Assembly: GCA_004794655.1 (NCBI GenBank)
Contig: SMMW01000018.1
Location: forward strand, 1,256,501-1,320,500
Direction: 5' to 3'
Origin: Marisa cornuarietis
Taxonomy: Eukaryota > Mollusca > Gastropoda > Architaenioglossa > Ampullariidae
DNA: 64,000 nucleotides
Notes under the pieces: model-generated
What the model saw: only the letters and a program-made list of their open reading frames with translations
The model's database searches: none
Told to the model about the DNA's origin: nothing
Part shown: one piece after another, positions 33,985-46,760 of the stretch
Position numbering within the stretch: the first letter of the stretch is position 1
How the letters are laid out: every line of letters starts with the position of its first letter
Made by a program: the position numbers and the translations under genes

Positions 33985-36944
33985 AACGAGTGCGTGTGTG
34001 TTTGAGCCAATACTATAGTAGGAAATATCGTTCGCGACATAAATGTCCATTATATTTTGTTCACGGCTAAACCCAAACGGAATTTTTGTTCTAGGTGCGG
34101 ACAACATTATGCATCTCACCTCTGTCATTTCGAACGAACTGAAGGAACTTCACTCAGGAACCGTTACATTCTCATGGAAATGGCCTACCGCTGGCGACAG
34201 TCGGGTCACTAACGGTGCTAGTGTCTCATCTGTACCAGCGACAGGTGTAAATAAAACTGTGACGAGTACCTACAGTACGGGGATGAACGGTGTTTGAGAG
34301 ACTGTGTGAGACATCTCGAGCTTTCACGTGCTTGTTTCATAACAACAGGTGTCACAAATATTTCTGTTCATCTTATTCGTGGAATACTGTGCCGAAAAAG
34401 CTGACAGAAATTCAGTTTTTCAGGTAAGCTGACATTTGTGTGTTATTATTCTTAAAAATAATTCTAGTTTCATAATAAGCGTACTTTTTCTATTTTTATT
34501 TTTAATCATCTTTCACATGACACTGTCAGAAATATTTTACAGCAGGAGACACATTTTCCCTGTTGCTAAGGAAAATAGTTTCTCGAATAGTTAGTTGTAT
34601 TTAACAGCTTTTGACAACGAATCTACAACGCTTCTGGGATAAATGTGTGTCGAAATCTAATGCAAATAAATGCCCATCTATAATACTTTTTTTTAAAGGT
34701 AAAACTTATTGTCCTAGTATAAAATAATCATAAATAAATAAAGCATTTAGCCACAGGAGTGAACGATAAGCGTTTGAAGCCCTAAGTGGAGATTGCATGA
34801 AAACATGCATTTCTTAATTTACATTTATTTTTACGAATTCAAAAGGAGATAAACAGTGTTATGCAACACGCATGAATTCGTGAAATCAATAAATTGGTAC
34901 ATTAACACACAACAAAAGTAGTACAGGTAATAACCCTGTTAACTGTAAACACCTTTCAAGTAAACATCTTTTTAACCCTTAATAGTCTGAACAGCAAATG
35001 CACGATAAGACCTGATTTTATCATAATGTGAATAACCACATTGAAAACGTACACACTTCAGCATTCATCTGTAACACAGAACATCTGTAAAACTAAGCTC
35101 TTTGTTCTTGTAATTTTAATAAATAACTAGTCAACAGCTATTGAGTATTAAAGGATACGGAAACTAGCGACGGTTTGAAAACAAAAAGACAGGACGAATG
35201 CAGTTGACTGTGTGCTTCTAACCTCAGCTGTTTGCGATATATCATAGAACACGAAGACGACTGTTTACATGGAAATTGATGACAATAATTTTTTGTTAAG
35301 TCGAAATAAAACTTCCAAACTTCACAGAAACAAAATACTTAGAAATTTATTAGAGCGAAACAGTTCTCATGCTGCAAGGAAATAAGCAAACAGGAACCGC
35401 CAAGGGGTCACTCAATGTAAAAACATGTGAACTGTAAACAGCATACATCAATAGTAAGCTGTAGACCGTATGTATTAATTGTCAGGTGAAGACAGTCTGT
35501 GTAACAGTAAACTGTAGACAGTGTACATCAATAATGTGACTCAGTCCACATTCATGTCCTTGTCAACGCAACGGCGTCTTAAATCTTTGCAACAGACTTA
35601 GAAAGATCGAGAGGCAACAGACGAAAAAAGTATACGAAAACAAGTAGATAAATGAAAGCAGAATAGAGAAAACAGAAAATCTCAGTCACCACCCGTTTTA
35701 TCACCCTTTTCACCGATTTCACAGATTCTCTCTCTTCTCCTCGCCTTCAGTGAAGAAAAAGTAAAAAAGTAAAAAAAACTTGGGTGTCAAACTTTCATGG
35801 TTTATTTTGGTCATCGCAGTTGGTAAACTAAGCAGGACAATTACTTTTGTCATTGCTTTCATTGTTATTATTCTTCATATGTTTGCATATTTTCCACTCT
35901 TGAGTGCATATTATATTTTGTTGTTATCTGACAATAATAATAACAATAAGAAGAAGAAGAAGAAGATCAAGAAAAACAAAAAGAAGAAGAAGAAAGGTAA
36001 CAGGACTTTCAGCAAGATTAATGGCGTCAGAGTAATGTGAACTAAATGTCTTATTTCCTGTTCTTAGTTGTTTTTTTATCTACCCTTTATCTTCCAGTAA
36101 ATAACATTGCACGCTCTGATACACAGTCGTTGTTAAATAATTTCCTAAGTGCTTGTTTAAAACTATTCCTTAGGACTTAGCAGGTGTAATGTCATTTGCC
36201 GTAAGCTCAGTCTGTCAACTAGAAAATAAAACTTTTCGGCATCGTAGTAATGGAAGATGGGGCGGATGGCGTTGGGGGAGAAGGAAGAGGGAGACAGATT
36301 TACTCTCGTACTGTCAGGCTTTCACGAGGGCATCAGTCAGTACCTGGAGGAACATTTCTATTTTTCTCGAACCATTGACGCAAGCAGTTGATGTCAGACC
36401 TTAGACATACTGCGGACAAGATTTTTCTTTATTGTGCGCCACATAGTGAAAATGCAGTTTATATGTTACTACAGTCTGTTACAAAGTTTGCTTTGTGCAG
36501 CGCACAAAATTGTCCATAAGCACGTGTTCACAAAAGAGAAGCATACGTTTTTGTTTTCGTAAACACAGGGCTGAAGAATGATTTCTGTGCAAAAGGACGC
36601 GTCAGTCATGGCGTAGCACTTCTATCGTGTGTGAATCCCAGATTATTGTAGGTAAACATAGTGTTAGCTGGAATAAACACACGTCTGGCATACATAAACA
36701 AAGGTTTACCATGCCTACATGCAGTTTGTCTTAGATGAACACAACGTCTGTCATGTATCGACAAGCATTTCATTGTACGTTTTCTATTCTCCTCGTAAAC
36801 GAACGAAAAAATAGCGTTCACTGTTGTTGTTTACGTTCGCTGCTGTTCTTCACATTCGTTGTTGTTCATGCTCACTCCTGTTGTTCACATCTTAAAAAAA
36901 CAGCGCATACCGCGAAAGTTGTTGTTGGCTGCGTGCCGATAGTT
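33985..36944. other. No gene recognised; AT-rich
   Basis: 34430-35560 is strongly AT-rich. Around 35425-35552 the motif AACTGTARACAG, then TACATCAATA, recurs as a degenerate repeat. (AAT)n followed by (AAG)n lies at 35930-35996. 36200-36400 has a balanced plus-strand frame without a motif. Confidence 0.5.
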
Positions 36945-36947
36945 CAG

Positions 36948-37210
36948 GGGCCAGTTGCACAACACGTTTCTAAACTTTAAAACTGTTCTAAAGAAGCGAA
37001 TTCTCTTCTTAGCCATTTTGATGCATTGCAGAAAAACACAAAAAAATTGTACTGACAGGACGGAAAGTCAGATTTAAACAACTTTATCTTACTTAAAGCA
37101 GTTTTAGTTTTAAAAATACTAAAATTGTGGTGTGCACTTTAAACTAATTATCTAAATAGAAGTAAGGCCTAAAAGTGTTTAAAATTAGAAATGTGTTATG
37201 CAACTGGCCC
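36948..37210 (+). mobile_element. MITE copy 3 (263 bp), CAG target-site duplication
   Basis: It begins GGGCCAGTTGCACAACACG and ends ATGCAACTGGCCC, with TTAGAAATG before the end, the same family and orientation as 19052. CAG flanks it at 36945-36947 and 37211-37213. The interior is nearly collinear with copy 1 (CTGTTCTAAAG, then GACAGGACGGAAAGTCAG, then GGCCTAAAAGTG). There is no open frame of note. Confidence 0.93.
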
Positions 37211-37213
37211 CAG

Positions 37214-39136
37214 GACTGGAGAGTATGTTCAGGCACTTGCAGTGTGTTTAGGTACTTCAACTATTTACAATTTACTTATTCCTGTACTACATCTAGTAGG
37301 TGAGTGAGCATCAAACTGAATCATAATGTGTCAAGCTATTTCAGAACAGCCTTGTCCTGCTGCTGTAGTTCCGATGCGCCGGGGAAGGTGTGGAGAGGTC
37401 CAGCAGAAAGGCATTGATGATGTTGTATGTAGGGAAGCGATATTGTGGTTGTGTGCATTTGTAAACATGAGAAGTGCACGTCCGTTGTGACAATGTGAGC
37501 TGTATAAGTGTTTGTATGTATCAGTACATTTCATTTCGCGCCTGTTCGCGTTTCACGTGCATACATACATACATGAAGTGTGGAGGGGTGGGGGCGAGAT
37601 CTGCACGTTGCCCGGTTCTGTAAATAAAAGCGTTCTGAGCCTGGGTTTGGAGATAAAATGCTATATAAATATTTTATGTAGCTGTAATTCTCTTTTTTAT
37701 TTCATTTTTGTATAAAGCCCTCTTTGCATCTGAAATGTGACTATTACACTTAAATTTGTCTTTAATCTAAACCACTCTATCCTTTCGACAACAGTGGTAA
37801 ATGATTGTCCGATAGTGTCTGAGAAATGTAGAGCGGTAAATACTTAACGTTTCTCTTTTGTTAATGATTATTTACAAATATTTAATATTACTTCTGTTTT
37901 AGAGTAATTATTTACATTAATGCACTTTGCAGTGGTGGTAATATTATTAGCTGTTATAAATACTATTACACAATACCATTATTACTATTGTAAACATACG
38001 GTTTTAACATTTGTCTGGTTAACTCCAAATTAACTTAGTTTGAAGATTTTATATTGCATAAACTGACACGTGGTATAAAAACTGTTGAAGTCTTTAAGAC
38101 GGTGGATAATCGGTAAGAAATATTTTTATTTTCGTTTGTTAATGCAAAACAAATCGATTTGGGAATTTCGAATATTTGCTTATTTGTAAAGCGCTTATTT
38201 TAGAAGTACGCTACAAAGAAATCATAAAATCACGCGACTAATAAAAATAATACTAAAATGAATGCAAACATGCACGAACCTGTCTAAAAATATTGATAGC
38301 ATTCCTGCTGTAAAATAGTTGATCCACTTATGCCGATCTATGCAAAAGAATTCTTTCAAACCAGACACAGTTCTCAGCAAACATTTATCATGAATATTTG
38401 TTGACAGTTTCCCTTTGTAGCTTGTCGTGAATATATTTGTTGTGAATTGTGTACTTTCCAGGGTGTATCTGTGTGAAATTGTTCAGCCTGCTATTTCTTC
38501 TTCAAAAAATGTGAGCCTGCAAAAATCCCCTTCGACAACGCCCTACCCCATCTCCCACCCCAGTCAAGAAAAAAATTGCAAAAAATACGGATTCCCATTA
38601 AATAAAACCATGCAAATTACTCGCATGTCTGTTTCTTGTCTTCTGGCGACCCTCCCATCTTGCTGAACCACTACTTTACTATCCTTCCATTCTTTTCTAA
38701 AACTCCCCCCTCTCATTTTCTTTTTTTCTCTTAACCAATTTCTTCCTCCCGTCCCGTCGTCTAAGTCAAGCGTCAGTCGAGAACAACAAACTGCTCCTTG
38801 CTCCCCATTGGCTGTCTCACAAACGTCAATCATTTTCCTCGTGACGGTTATTTTTTTTCAATGACGTCGTCGCCTGACGTTTAGTGTTGCTAGAGTTGCA
38901 CGAAACGCGAGAGTTACCTTCCCTTGCACTTGGCATGTTATGGTTGTAAATGGCAAACAGCCACGTGACAAAGTCCAGACCAGGATAGTCTGCATGTTGG
39001 TTAAAATTAATCGTTGTGCAAATACCCGAGGTCTGCACACGGCACTTCAATATGGCAGAGAGGACCTGTCTCCTTCTCGCTTTCTTTTCGGTCACATCTG
39101 ATGGACTGATGGAGTGGAGTCGTGAGCGTGCACAAA
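37214..39136. other. No gene recognised
   Basis: 37680-38420 is AT-rich. Frames at 38427-38666 (plus) and 38564-38833 (minus) overlap on opposite strands and carry no motif. Confidence 0.5.
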
Positions 39137-39235
39137 ATGTGTGTGTATGTATGTGCGGGTGTGCGTGTGCATATGTGTGTGTGTGCATGTGTGTGTGAGG
39201 GGTGTATCTCGCGCAGATGCACACATGCACAAACA
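39137..39235. repeat. TG-rich stretch with complementary CA end
   Basis: TGTG-rich sequence with ATGTGCG and GCATGTG interruptions (39137-39197), followed within 20 bp by CACACATGCACAAACACG. The two can pair into a hairpin. Confidence 0.75.
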
Positions 39236-40199
39236 CGAACATACTGAAATGCATTTACATATAAATGCATACTCATGTATAACTATACCTAACCTTGTAC
39301 TCAATTACACCTGTATAGAGCTATACCTACATTTATACTTACACTCAGCGCGCTCTCTGGTCAGATCAAAGGGCTGATCGGAGGAAAGGTGACGCCGCCA
39401 ACCTTTTATAGCAAAAGCGAGATAAAAAAAAACCAAGTTTCGTGATTCCAACAACCTTCCGAATCCAAAATATTTTTACCCAGACACACCCAAAGACACC
39501 CCTTTCTCTAAACATGCATAAGTCGTGCAGATTATGTATTTAAATAAATACGATATGAGTATCTTCAGTTGTGCAGGTATATACATATATATGTGTGTTC
39601 AGTTGTTCATATATTTGCATAGGTATCTGGAGATTTTAGCCTTCATGTACATATACCCGTCCATGGACTCTCGTCTTCCAAAGATCAGATCGTGGCAGCA
39701 AGGTCTGCACAGAAAGACGGTACATGCGTGTTCAACCCAAATAATTGTTTTCAGTCCTTGGAAGCCCACTACTAATCCCCCCTCCATTTCCTCTTTCTTT
39801 TCGCCTCCTTCCCTCTACCTGCCCAGTAATTACAACCCCACCCACCCTCAACCGTTCTCCGCTGCACAGCCCCCACCCACCGGTAACGCCGTCACTTCAC
39901 GGCGCAGACCCTAGTGTAATGTTTGTAATGCCCTACTGAAGGCCGGGCAAAGCATTGTCTGCGTGTATCTGGGAGTAATTACCGTCTTCTGGTGCGGCCA
40001 GGATAATGCCAAGGTGCCTCCTTATTCCGTCTTGTCATTATTTTAAAATGGATCCGCTGGGTCGTCGCCGGCACCATTAATGAGGCTTATCGCGTGAGCC
40101 ATGACTGTTAAGATCGAATCATCAGATTATATGGGAATTTAAAAGACAGTGCTCCTTTTTATTTCTTCTCACTCTCCTCTCTCTAAATGTGATGGAGGA
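39236..40199. other. No gene; includes a nonrepetitive block
   Basis: 39955-40135 is nonrepetitive with homeodomain-type words (GTAATTAC, CATTAATG), GCTTATCG and CCATGACTG. It is unlike the AT-rich and TG-rich flanks. The 129-codon frame at 39525-39914 (plus) is low-quality (Ser/Pro-rich end) and unrecognised. Confidence 0.4.
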
Positions 40200-40545
40200 A
40201 TCGTGTTTGTGTGCGTATGTGAATGTGGGTCCGTGTGTGTGTGTGTGTGTGCACGCGCTTGTGTGTGTGTGTGTGTGTGTGCGCTTGTGTGTGTGTGTAA
40301 GGGGGCATGTATGTGTGCGTGTGTGTGTGTTTATGATATGGGTGTACCTGTTGGTCAGTGTGTGTGTGTGTGCGTGCATGCGCGCGCCTGTGCTTACGCG
40401 AGTATATCTTTATCGATATGTGTGTGCGTACGTGTGTATATATATATCTATATACATATGTGTGCGCGAGTGTGTATGTGCGTGTGAGTGTATGTGTCTT
40501 TATATATGTGTAGGAGGGGTGTGTGTACTTGTGTGTTTATATATG
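40200..40545. repeat. Degenerate TG-rich region
   Basis: About 345 bp of TG with CG, TATG and ATAT interruptions. The overlapping Cys/Val-rich plus-strand frames (40149-40487 and 40189-40590) are two readings of this run and are not proteins. Confidence 0.9.
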
Positions 40546-40978
40546 TGTGCAGTCCTATTTCTCTGGTATGTATGTTATGTGTCTCGATAACTTACCGCCT
40601 AAATTTCTTTACATTCCGTTTTCTGTCCTTCTCGATTGTGTATACAACTATAAATAAATTTTATTTAATCTCATAAAATAAAATAAAAAAATATATATAA
40701 CATTAATACAAATTTATAAAAAGCTTAAAATTTATCAACTGCAACAAGACATACAAAGAACCTTAACATGTATAACAGAGCCATATATACACCTAGTGCT
40801 GTATGTAACTAAAATAATATAAATAAATGTAGTTAGTGCTAAGGTAGTGGACGCAATGAGTGGCAAGTTAAAGATAATTACAACTGTCCTCAAGAATCGT
40901 GATGGCATCATAAACACTTCCTCCTCCTGAAGAACAAAGGAGTCAACCATCGAGGCAATCAAATGGTTCGGGTCCGGG
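40546..40978. other. No gene recognised; AT-rich
   Basis: A/T-rich DNA (40650-40740 especially) without recognisable features. Confidence 0.55.
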
Positions 40979-41205
40979 AGTAAGTGTATGGTATACTGAT
41001 AGGAAAGAGGAGGTAAGCTATGAGAGTAAGTGTACGTTACGATACTAGATAAGGGGAGGTAAGTTATAGAAGCAAGTATATGTTGTGTTGATAGGTGGAG
41101 TAAGCGTACGACACGTTGATAGGGGGAAATGAGGTATAAGAATAAGGGTATGTTGACAGGGGGAAGAAAACTATGGGTGTAAGCTATGTTGAGAGGGAGG
41201 GATGG
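40979..41205. repeat. Degenerate minisatellite, about 46-bp unit
   Basis: Repeated pattern GAGTAAGTGTAYG, then GATAxGGGGAGGTAAG, in four to five diverged units with variable length. The later units contract (AATAAGGGTATGTTGACAGG, then GTGTAAGCTATGTTGAGAGG). Confidence 0.75.
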
Positions 41206-42933
41206 AGGGAGGAGGGATCTAAGTGCAAAAAGGTGAAAAGCAAAAGAGTCTGTGACTGATTGTAACGGGTGGGCAGAACGGGTAAGGGCGAGGCATCTGG
41301 AATCCTCTGAGCGCCTGATGCGTCACTGACAAGAACAAAACGCACAAGATAAAATATACACGAGCTGGGGTCCGTTAGCCTCTTACGTCATCATGAGACA
41401 TTAACGGACAAAGTTCGAGAAAGCACAAAGTTGTTGCCAACGCCAAAGATTGGGTGTGGGTAGCAGGTGCGCTGGCAGCGCCAACAGAAACCAATATCAC
41501 AAAAAACTCAGCCAGGGAGAGCATTCAACAATGCATTTTTTGTTGCAAAGTCTGAATCACAATGGAGGAGACTAAAAAAACAACTCGTGTTCAACGTCTT
41601 TTACACCCAAAACGCCAGTCACGTGATGAAGAAGGTGTCATGGTGGACTGGAATTACAAAAGAAGGAGATGAATGTGGTGGAACAAAGGATGAAGGAGGA
41701 AGACAGGGATGAACAAAAGAAAATAAGGGAGGAGAATTAAGGTGATAGAAGCCAAATAAGGACTGTGAAAAGGAAGTAGAGGCCGGTCGTCCTTCATCCA
41801 GTATTCAATTCCTCCCGTGTGATACTAATATTACTGACAATTCTTGTATTTAATCTATTCAGAAGGGACTTACAGAGCTATGTTTGAACTGGGCCGTTGT
41901 TTACTGATCATCTTCCTGAGAAACTGCAACGTATTGTTACTCAACAGAGTAATAGTGCCGATAACTTAATGAATATATCGGTAATAGAAGGATGTTCAGC
42001 ATCCCTGCATCTATGCTGGTTACCTTAGTGAAATGAAAAATAAAAGGAGACTCTTTCTTTCTCTGTAGGGGATGGGAGATGGAAGGTGGGGGGGGACAGT
42101 CAGGCACGATATAATTCAGCTCGACAGGCAACGCAGACTTGCAATACAGGCACAAACAAACACAGACACAATTTAAAAACAAAACGCCCAAGCATCAAGA
42201 AGCAGGCAAGCAAGCTGACATAAACAACTATTAAAGAGAAACGCTAAAAATAGAACCTTTTACAACATCAAAGGACAGGCATGAAACACGGACCGACGGA
42301 GTGACAGACAAAAAAATAAATAAATAAATAAAAATACCTTATGGGAATAGTGTGTAGCAGAACGACTTTTTTTAAAAATCCATACTGGCAAAATATTCAA
42401 AAACTTTAGTTTAATTCTGTTTTAGCCTTGTCACAAAGACCAGGCAGAATTTCTACTTCCAATGGTAATCATCTAAAAATTAAGCCATCTAGATAACCAT
42501 GTCTCCGTTGTTTTGAGGATAGCTAAAATCTCGCAGTCACGAAAAGGGGGTAAAAAGATGTATTGACACATCTGTGTGTAATATCAAAGTGGTCTTGTCA
42601 GGATAAGCTGAAGGGAGTTAATCAATGCCTTCAAACACAAAAGTGTCAGCTTCAGTTAAGAAGAAACTTTATTTCGACGGTGAAAGAATTTTGAAACCAT
42701 TGTGAAAGCGTTGAAGAAATCATGTTTGCCTTTTCCCCTTCAGATACTTCAAAACACGCGCATTGACGTGTATGTTTTAATTTGTATACATACATCTGTA
42801 AACATATAGAGGCAGTTTGGTTCATTGGTTGACAACAACAACAAAAAACAACAACAATAACAACATTTATTTAGTCCTGAACCGAAGCCAAGGCCAAAAA
42901 AACTAGGCTTTCCAAAGATCGATAAAAAGTATG

Positions 42934-42934
<1 letters not shown>
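41206..42934. other. No gene recognised
   Basis: An AAAT run lies at 42308-42331. The frame at 41467-41712 (plus) ends in Gly/Glu/Lys-rich sequence and matches no family. Confidence 0.5.

Positions 42935-42981
<47 letters not shown>
42935..42981. repeat. (CA)n microsatellite
   Basis: Twenty-three CA units, preceded by an (AAC)n-rich segment at 42833-42865. Confidence 0.96.
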
Positions 42982-42983
<2 letters not shown>

Positions 42984-45792
42984 TCGTTCTCTATCACACA
43001 AACACACACGTACAAACGAATAAAAACAACAGCGTCCCCATCTTTGCGTGATTTCGTTCTCTAAAAGAAGTAGCGATGAAGGGTCTGGGGACGAAGACGA
43101 TAAGAAGGGGACTAGGGGTGCTTTACAGAGTAACATCACGAGAGGCTGGTTGCTGGTCCTTGTAGTAGTGGCAAAACACTCTTTGTGGAAACAACGTGGA
43201 CAATATCCCTACCGTTAGATTGGGACAGCATCGTTTGTCTGTTTTGTCCGTCTTCGCCACTTCTCCTGGGCATCCATAGAGCACCAGGCGTGCTACATAA
43301 TTTATAAGCTTGATTATGTCTTTTTCACACAGGGCTGTTATGTGCTGGCTACAGCCTCTCGCAGCCGCCTCAGCCGTATTTTTCTCTGCCACCGTCTCAC
43401 CCAGACAACACATCCATCGTTCTCGAGTAATTAAAATTGTGATTTATTTTGAGATCAACTACAACAAAACGAAAAGCCGTCTTTAATATTTATCGAGCTT
43501 AGATTGAATGAACACATAGACATAAAATGAAGCACCTGTGATATTCTGTGGTAAATATACTGTACCTTGAGAAGTAATATCAGCTTGGATGTTTGGCATG
43601 CCTTAAACAAACAAACAAACAAACAAAAAACGAACGAACAAACAAACAAAAAAGGTCAACAACAATCATACCACCCCATGACTTTGTGTCTATAAACAGT
43701 CACTGAAATAATAGATGAGAGTCAAGCCACACACACACACAAACAGACAAACAAAAGAATCAAAATCGACAGTACATAAAGAATTGACTAGTTTTGAGAG
43801 CCGCTCCGCTTCTTTTCGAGGGGAGGAGAGATGGGCTGAGACGGAAGACCGTTTCGTTCCGCTGCTACTGCAAAGTAATTTGCATTCTGACGGTGTCACG
43901 AGCAAATGGGTGGCTATAAAATGTTAAACATCACGTGACAATGGCCGTTACGACTTCGGCGTCGTGTTCGGAAGAACATACGGCTTCTTTATTCATGAGC
44001 CGGGGCCCATCGACGTGCGTGTAACGGGCGTTCCATCCGGGTAGCCAGCGATACTCCCGCCACTATAGTGTTAGCTCGCTCGTCTTCGTCGGGGAGGGGG
44101 ATGTGAACGATGGTGGTGGGGTGGGGAGGGTAGTAAAACGCGAGTGTTGGAAGTTCAAGAGGAAAAAAAAGTTCTGATGACTACAAACAGGTGACACTGC
44201 TGTGGCCACTAACCGCATGCATCGATACGTCAAATGTAGGTTGCTGCTGTAACGGCTGCCAGCTTCGGAGGATGAAGCGGTGCCTGATCCTGTCAGAAGT
44301 GAGGACAATGGCGTCCTGAGCATTTTGTAGAATGTTGCACGTGTAGCCAGAGACGATACATATGGTTTGTGTGTATCTGCGTGCGTGCGTGCGTGTGTGC
44401 GTGTGTGTGTGCGCGCTACCAGAAAGCATGACCTGGTGACAATACGACGATGTGATAAAATGTGATCATGTAATGAGACACGATATGACGATACAACGAT
44501 ACACTAAGATACGATTCGACGATACATTATCACGCCGATAGGTGGAAGTCATGATAAGATGCCACTAGTAGCGAACAAGGGGTAAAATCACAATCCTAGT
44601 ACAAATGATTTTATTGCTATTGTTGATGTCTCTAACCTCGATAAATAAACATGATAGCCAAGACAACTGATGAAATGTGACCTCTTTTGTTTCATTTAAC
44701 AATCTTATATTTACATATATCTTAATTTTCTTATATAAAGTTTGTTGTTGTTGTTGTTGCTATGGTAGTCATTGTGTTTTAACTTCCTATGTTGGATGTT
44801 TTCAAGGTTTATATGTTTCCTTAACTCACATCAGAGCGATGCACATTTCCCCACAAAAAAATCTGTTGACGATTTCGGAGGTTTATTAAATCTTCTCTGT
44901 TGTTCACTAGACATTTCATGTCTGTCTCAAATACATACGTGCCTCTGACCCACACATGCACTAAGCACAATATATAATACATAAATAAATAATAAACAAA
45001 TAAATTCTAATATTTTCAGGTGCCCAGTCGATGCACGTCTTGCTCACTTAGAGGTTTTATGCGCTTAAAAGGCTGGATTTTCTGTTGCCGTCGTCATATA
45101 AGTGTAACAGGGTGGGATGAGGTTCGCTCTCTCAGTCTCACCACAATGATAACACAACACCGTCGTGGGTTGAGTCCGGTTTACTATTGTGTCAGAGGAT
45201 AGGTCTGACTAGGCGAAAGCTCTAACAACTTGGTGGGGCGATGCGACCACCTCTCTTCTCTCCGTTCGACTGTCCTCTCTTCTCCCTCTCTCACGCTCTT
45301 ATCCCCCTCATACCCGACTTTTCTAGAAGCCCTGTCCTTGTTACTAGGCGACCCCCTTCCGCTCTCCTTCGGCCGGGTCGCCATTCGGCCAGTGGTTTTC
45401 CCCAACCCCCTCCCACTCTCTTTCGGTCACAAGGTATGTCACCTACCTTTCTATCCCTGTGTGTGTGTGTGTGTGTGCAATGCGTGTGTGTACCTGTGTC
45501 TGTGCCTGCCATACCCCATACTACTATATAAGAAAACTACAATTCTTAGAAATTCTCTATACAGCGCAAACATGTTTAATGTTTTTTCTCCTCGTCTCTG
45601 TATGCCTGTCTGTCTGTTTATTCGTTTAGCTCCATTGTTAACTAAATATCTGCAATTTCACTGTCTGGTGCGATCCGTCATGCTACTCTAATGCAATCAG
45701 CCATTTTACTGTCTAACGAGATATTTATACCAGTCACATCAAATAGACAATATTTAGAATCTTTCGAGGTTTTTAAAAAAAAATTATCTTCG
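42982..45792. other. No gene recognised
   Basis: Holds (CAAA)n-type repeats at 43601-43652, a CGTG/TG patch at 44378-44413, ACGATAC-rich DNA at 44460-44525 and a short TG run at 45460-45478. The 153-codon frame at 45230-45691 (plus) crosses CT-rich DNA and the TG run and overlaps other frames, so I do not call it. Confidence 0.5.
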
Positions 45793-46060
45793 TGAGCGGG
45801 AATTATTTAGTGGTTAAAATAACGACGTGTCATTCTAAAGGTGCTCATTGGCCGGTTCGAGACCTATCTGACGTAAAGTACTTTTTTCCCTATTGACCCC
45901 GCCGTGGAGTGGGTACCTGACTTTCATAAAAAAAATGGGAACAATAAGAGAAAGGGTGAGGAGATGGGTACCACCGTCACAAGAAGCTGTCCCCGAGTCC
46001 TTTAACAACACGCTCACCTTTGGCCGCAATGTGACTCAGGACAAAGTCGTCTTCCTTACC
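45793..46060 (+). mobile_element. tRNA-headed SINE relic
   Basis: An A-box-like ATTTAGTGGTTA at 45814-45825 and a good B box, CCGGTTCGAGACC, at 45852-45864. The body contains GGAGTGGGTACCTGAC, then GGTGAGGAGATGGG. The same two words occur in order in the minus-strand relic at 62556, so they define one family. Confidence 0.65.
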
Positions 46061-46676
46061 TGATTTTTATTTTACTCTCACGACCCTGGTTAGACGGCGG
46101 ATTTAATTGGTTTGAAAATGCTCCCTCTCTCTGGTGATTATTGCACTATGAAAAAGGGGAAGAGTAATGAAGGAGAATGAGACGTTACAGCCCAGGAAAC
46201 ATCCTGACGGCCACCACTACTCCCCACCGCTCCCACCTCCATGTCACATACACAGAAGAGCATTTCGCATTCCCTCAGACGAGATCTAAGCGAGAACTTG
46301 TCGCTCTCTAACTGCAAGGATGACTCCACCAGCAGGTAGCTTCCTTACTCCCTCCCACTAAATCTCGCTGGTAAGAAACTTTTGAATTTAAAAATAAACG
46401 GTGTTTTTCCCTGCCAGTCTTTACGGTTGTCTGTTTGTTTGTTTATTTGCCTTTGTGCTGTTGTTGTTGTTGTTAATTGGTGTTATGCAGTAAGGGGACG
46501 TTATTTTATGATGTTATTATAAGAATGCAGATTTGCTCACCTGCGCCTGTTGTCAAGGGACTTGCTAACCCACTCGCACTTGATGATCCGCTTGGAGACT
46601 ATTTTTATCAGGATCGTGAATTGTCGTTTTATTGGAGAGCCCGCATTCATTTGTGACCTCCGTTCGTGCTCGTATT

Positions 46677-46680
<4 letters not shown>
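46061..46680. other. No gene recognised
   Basis: A short (TTG)n run lies at 46459-46474. Nothing else was recognised. Confidence 0.5.

Positions 46681-46756
<76 letters not shown>
46681..46756. repeat. (TG)38 microsatellite
   Basis: Thirty-eight uninterrupted TG units. Overlapping frames on both strands are artefacts. Confidence 0.97.
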
Positions 46757-46760
<4 letters not shown>

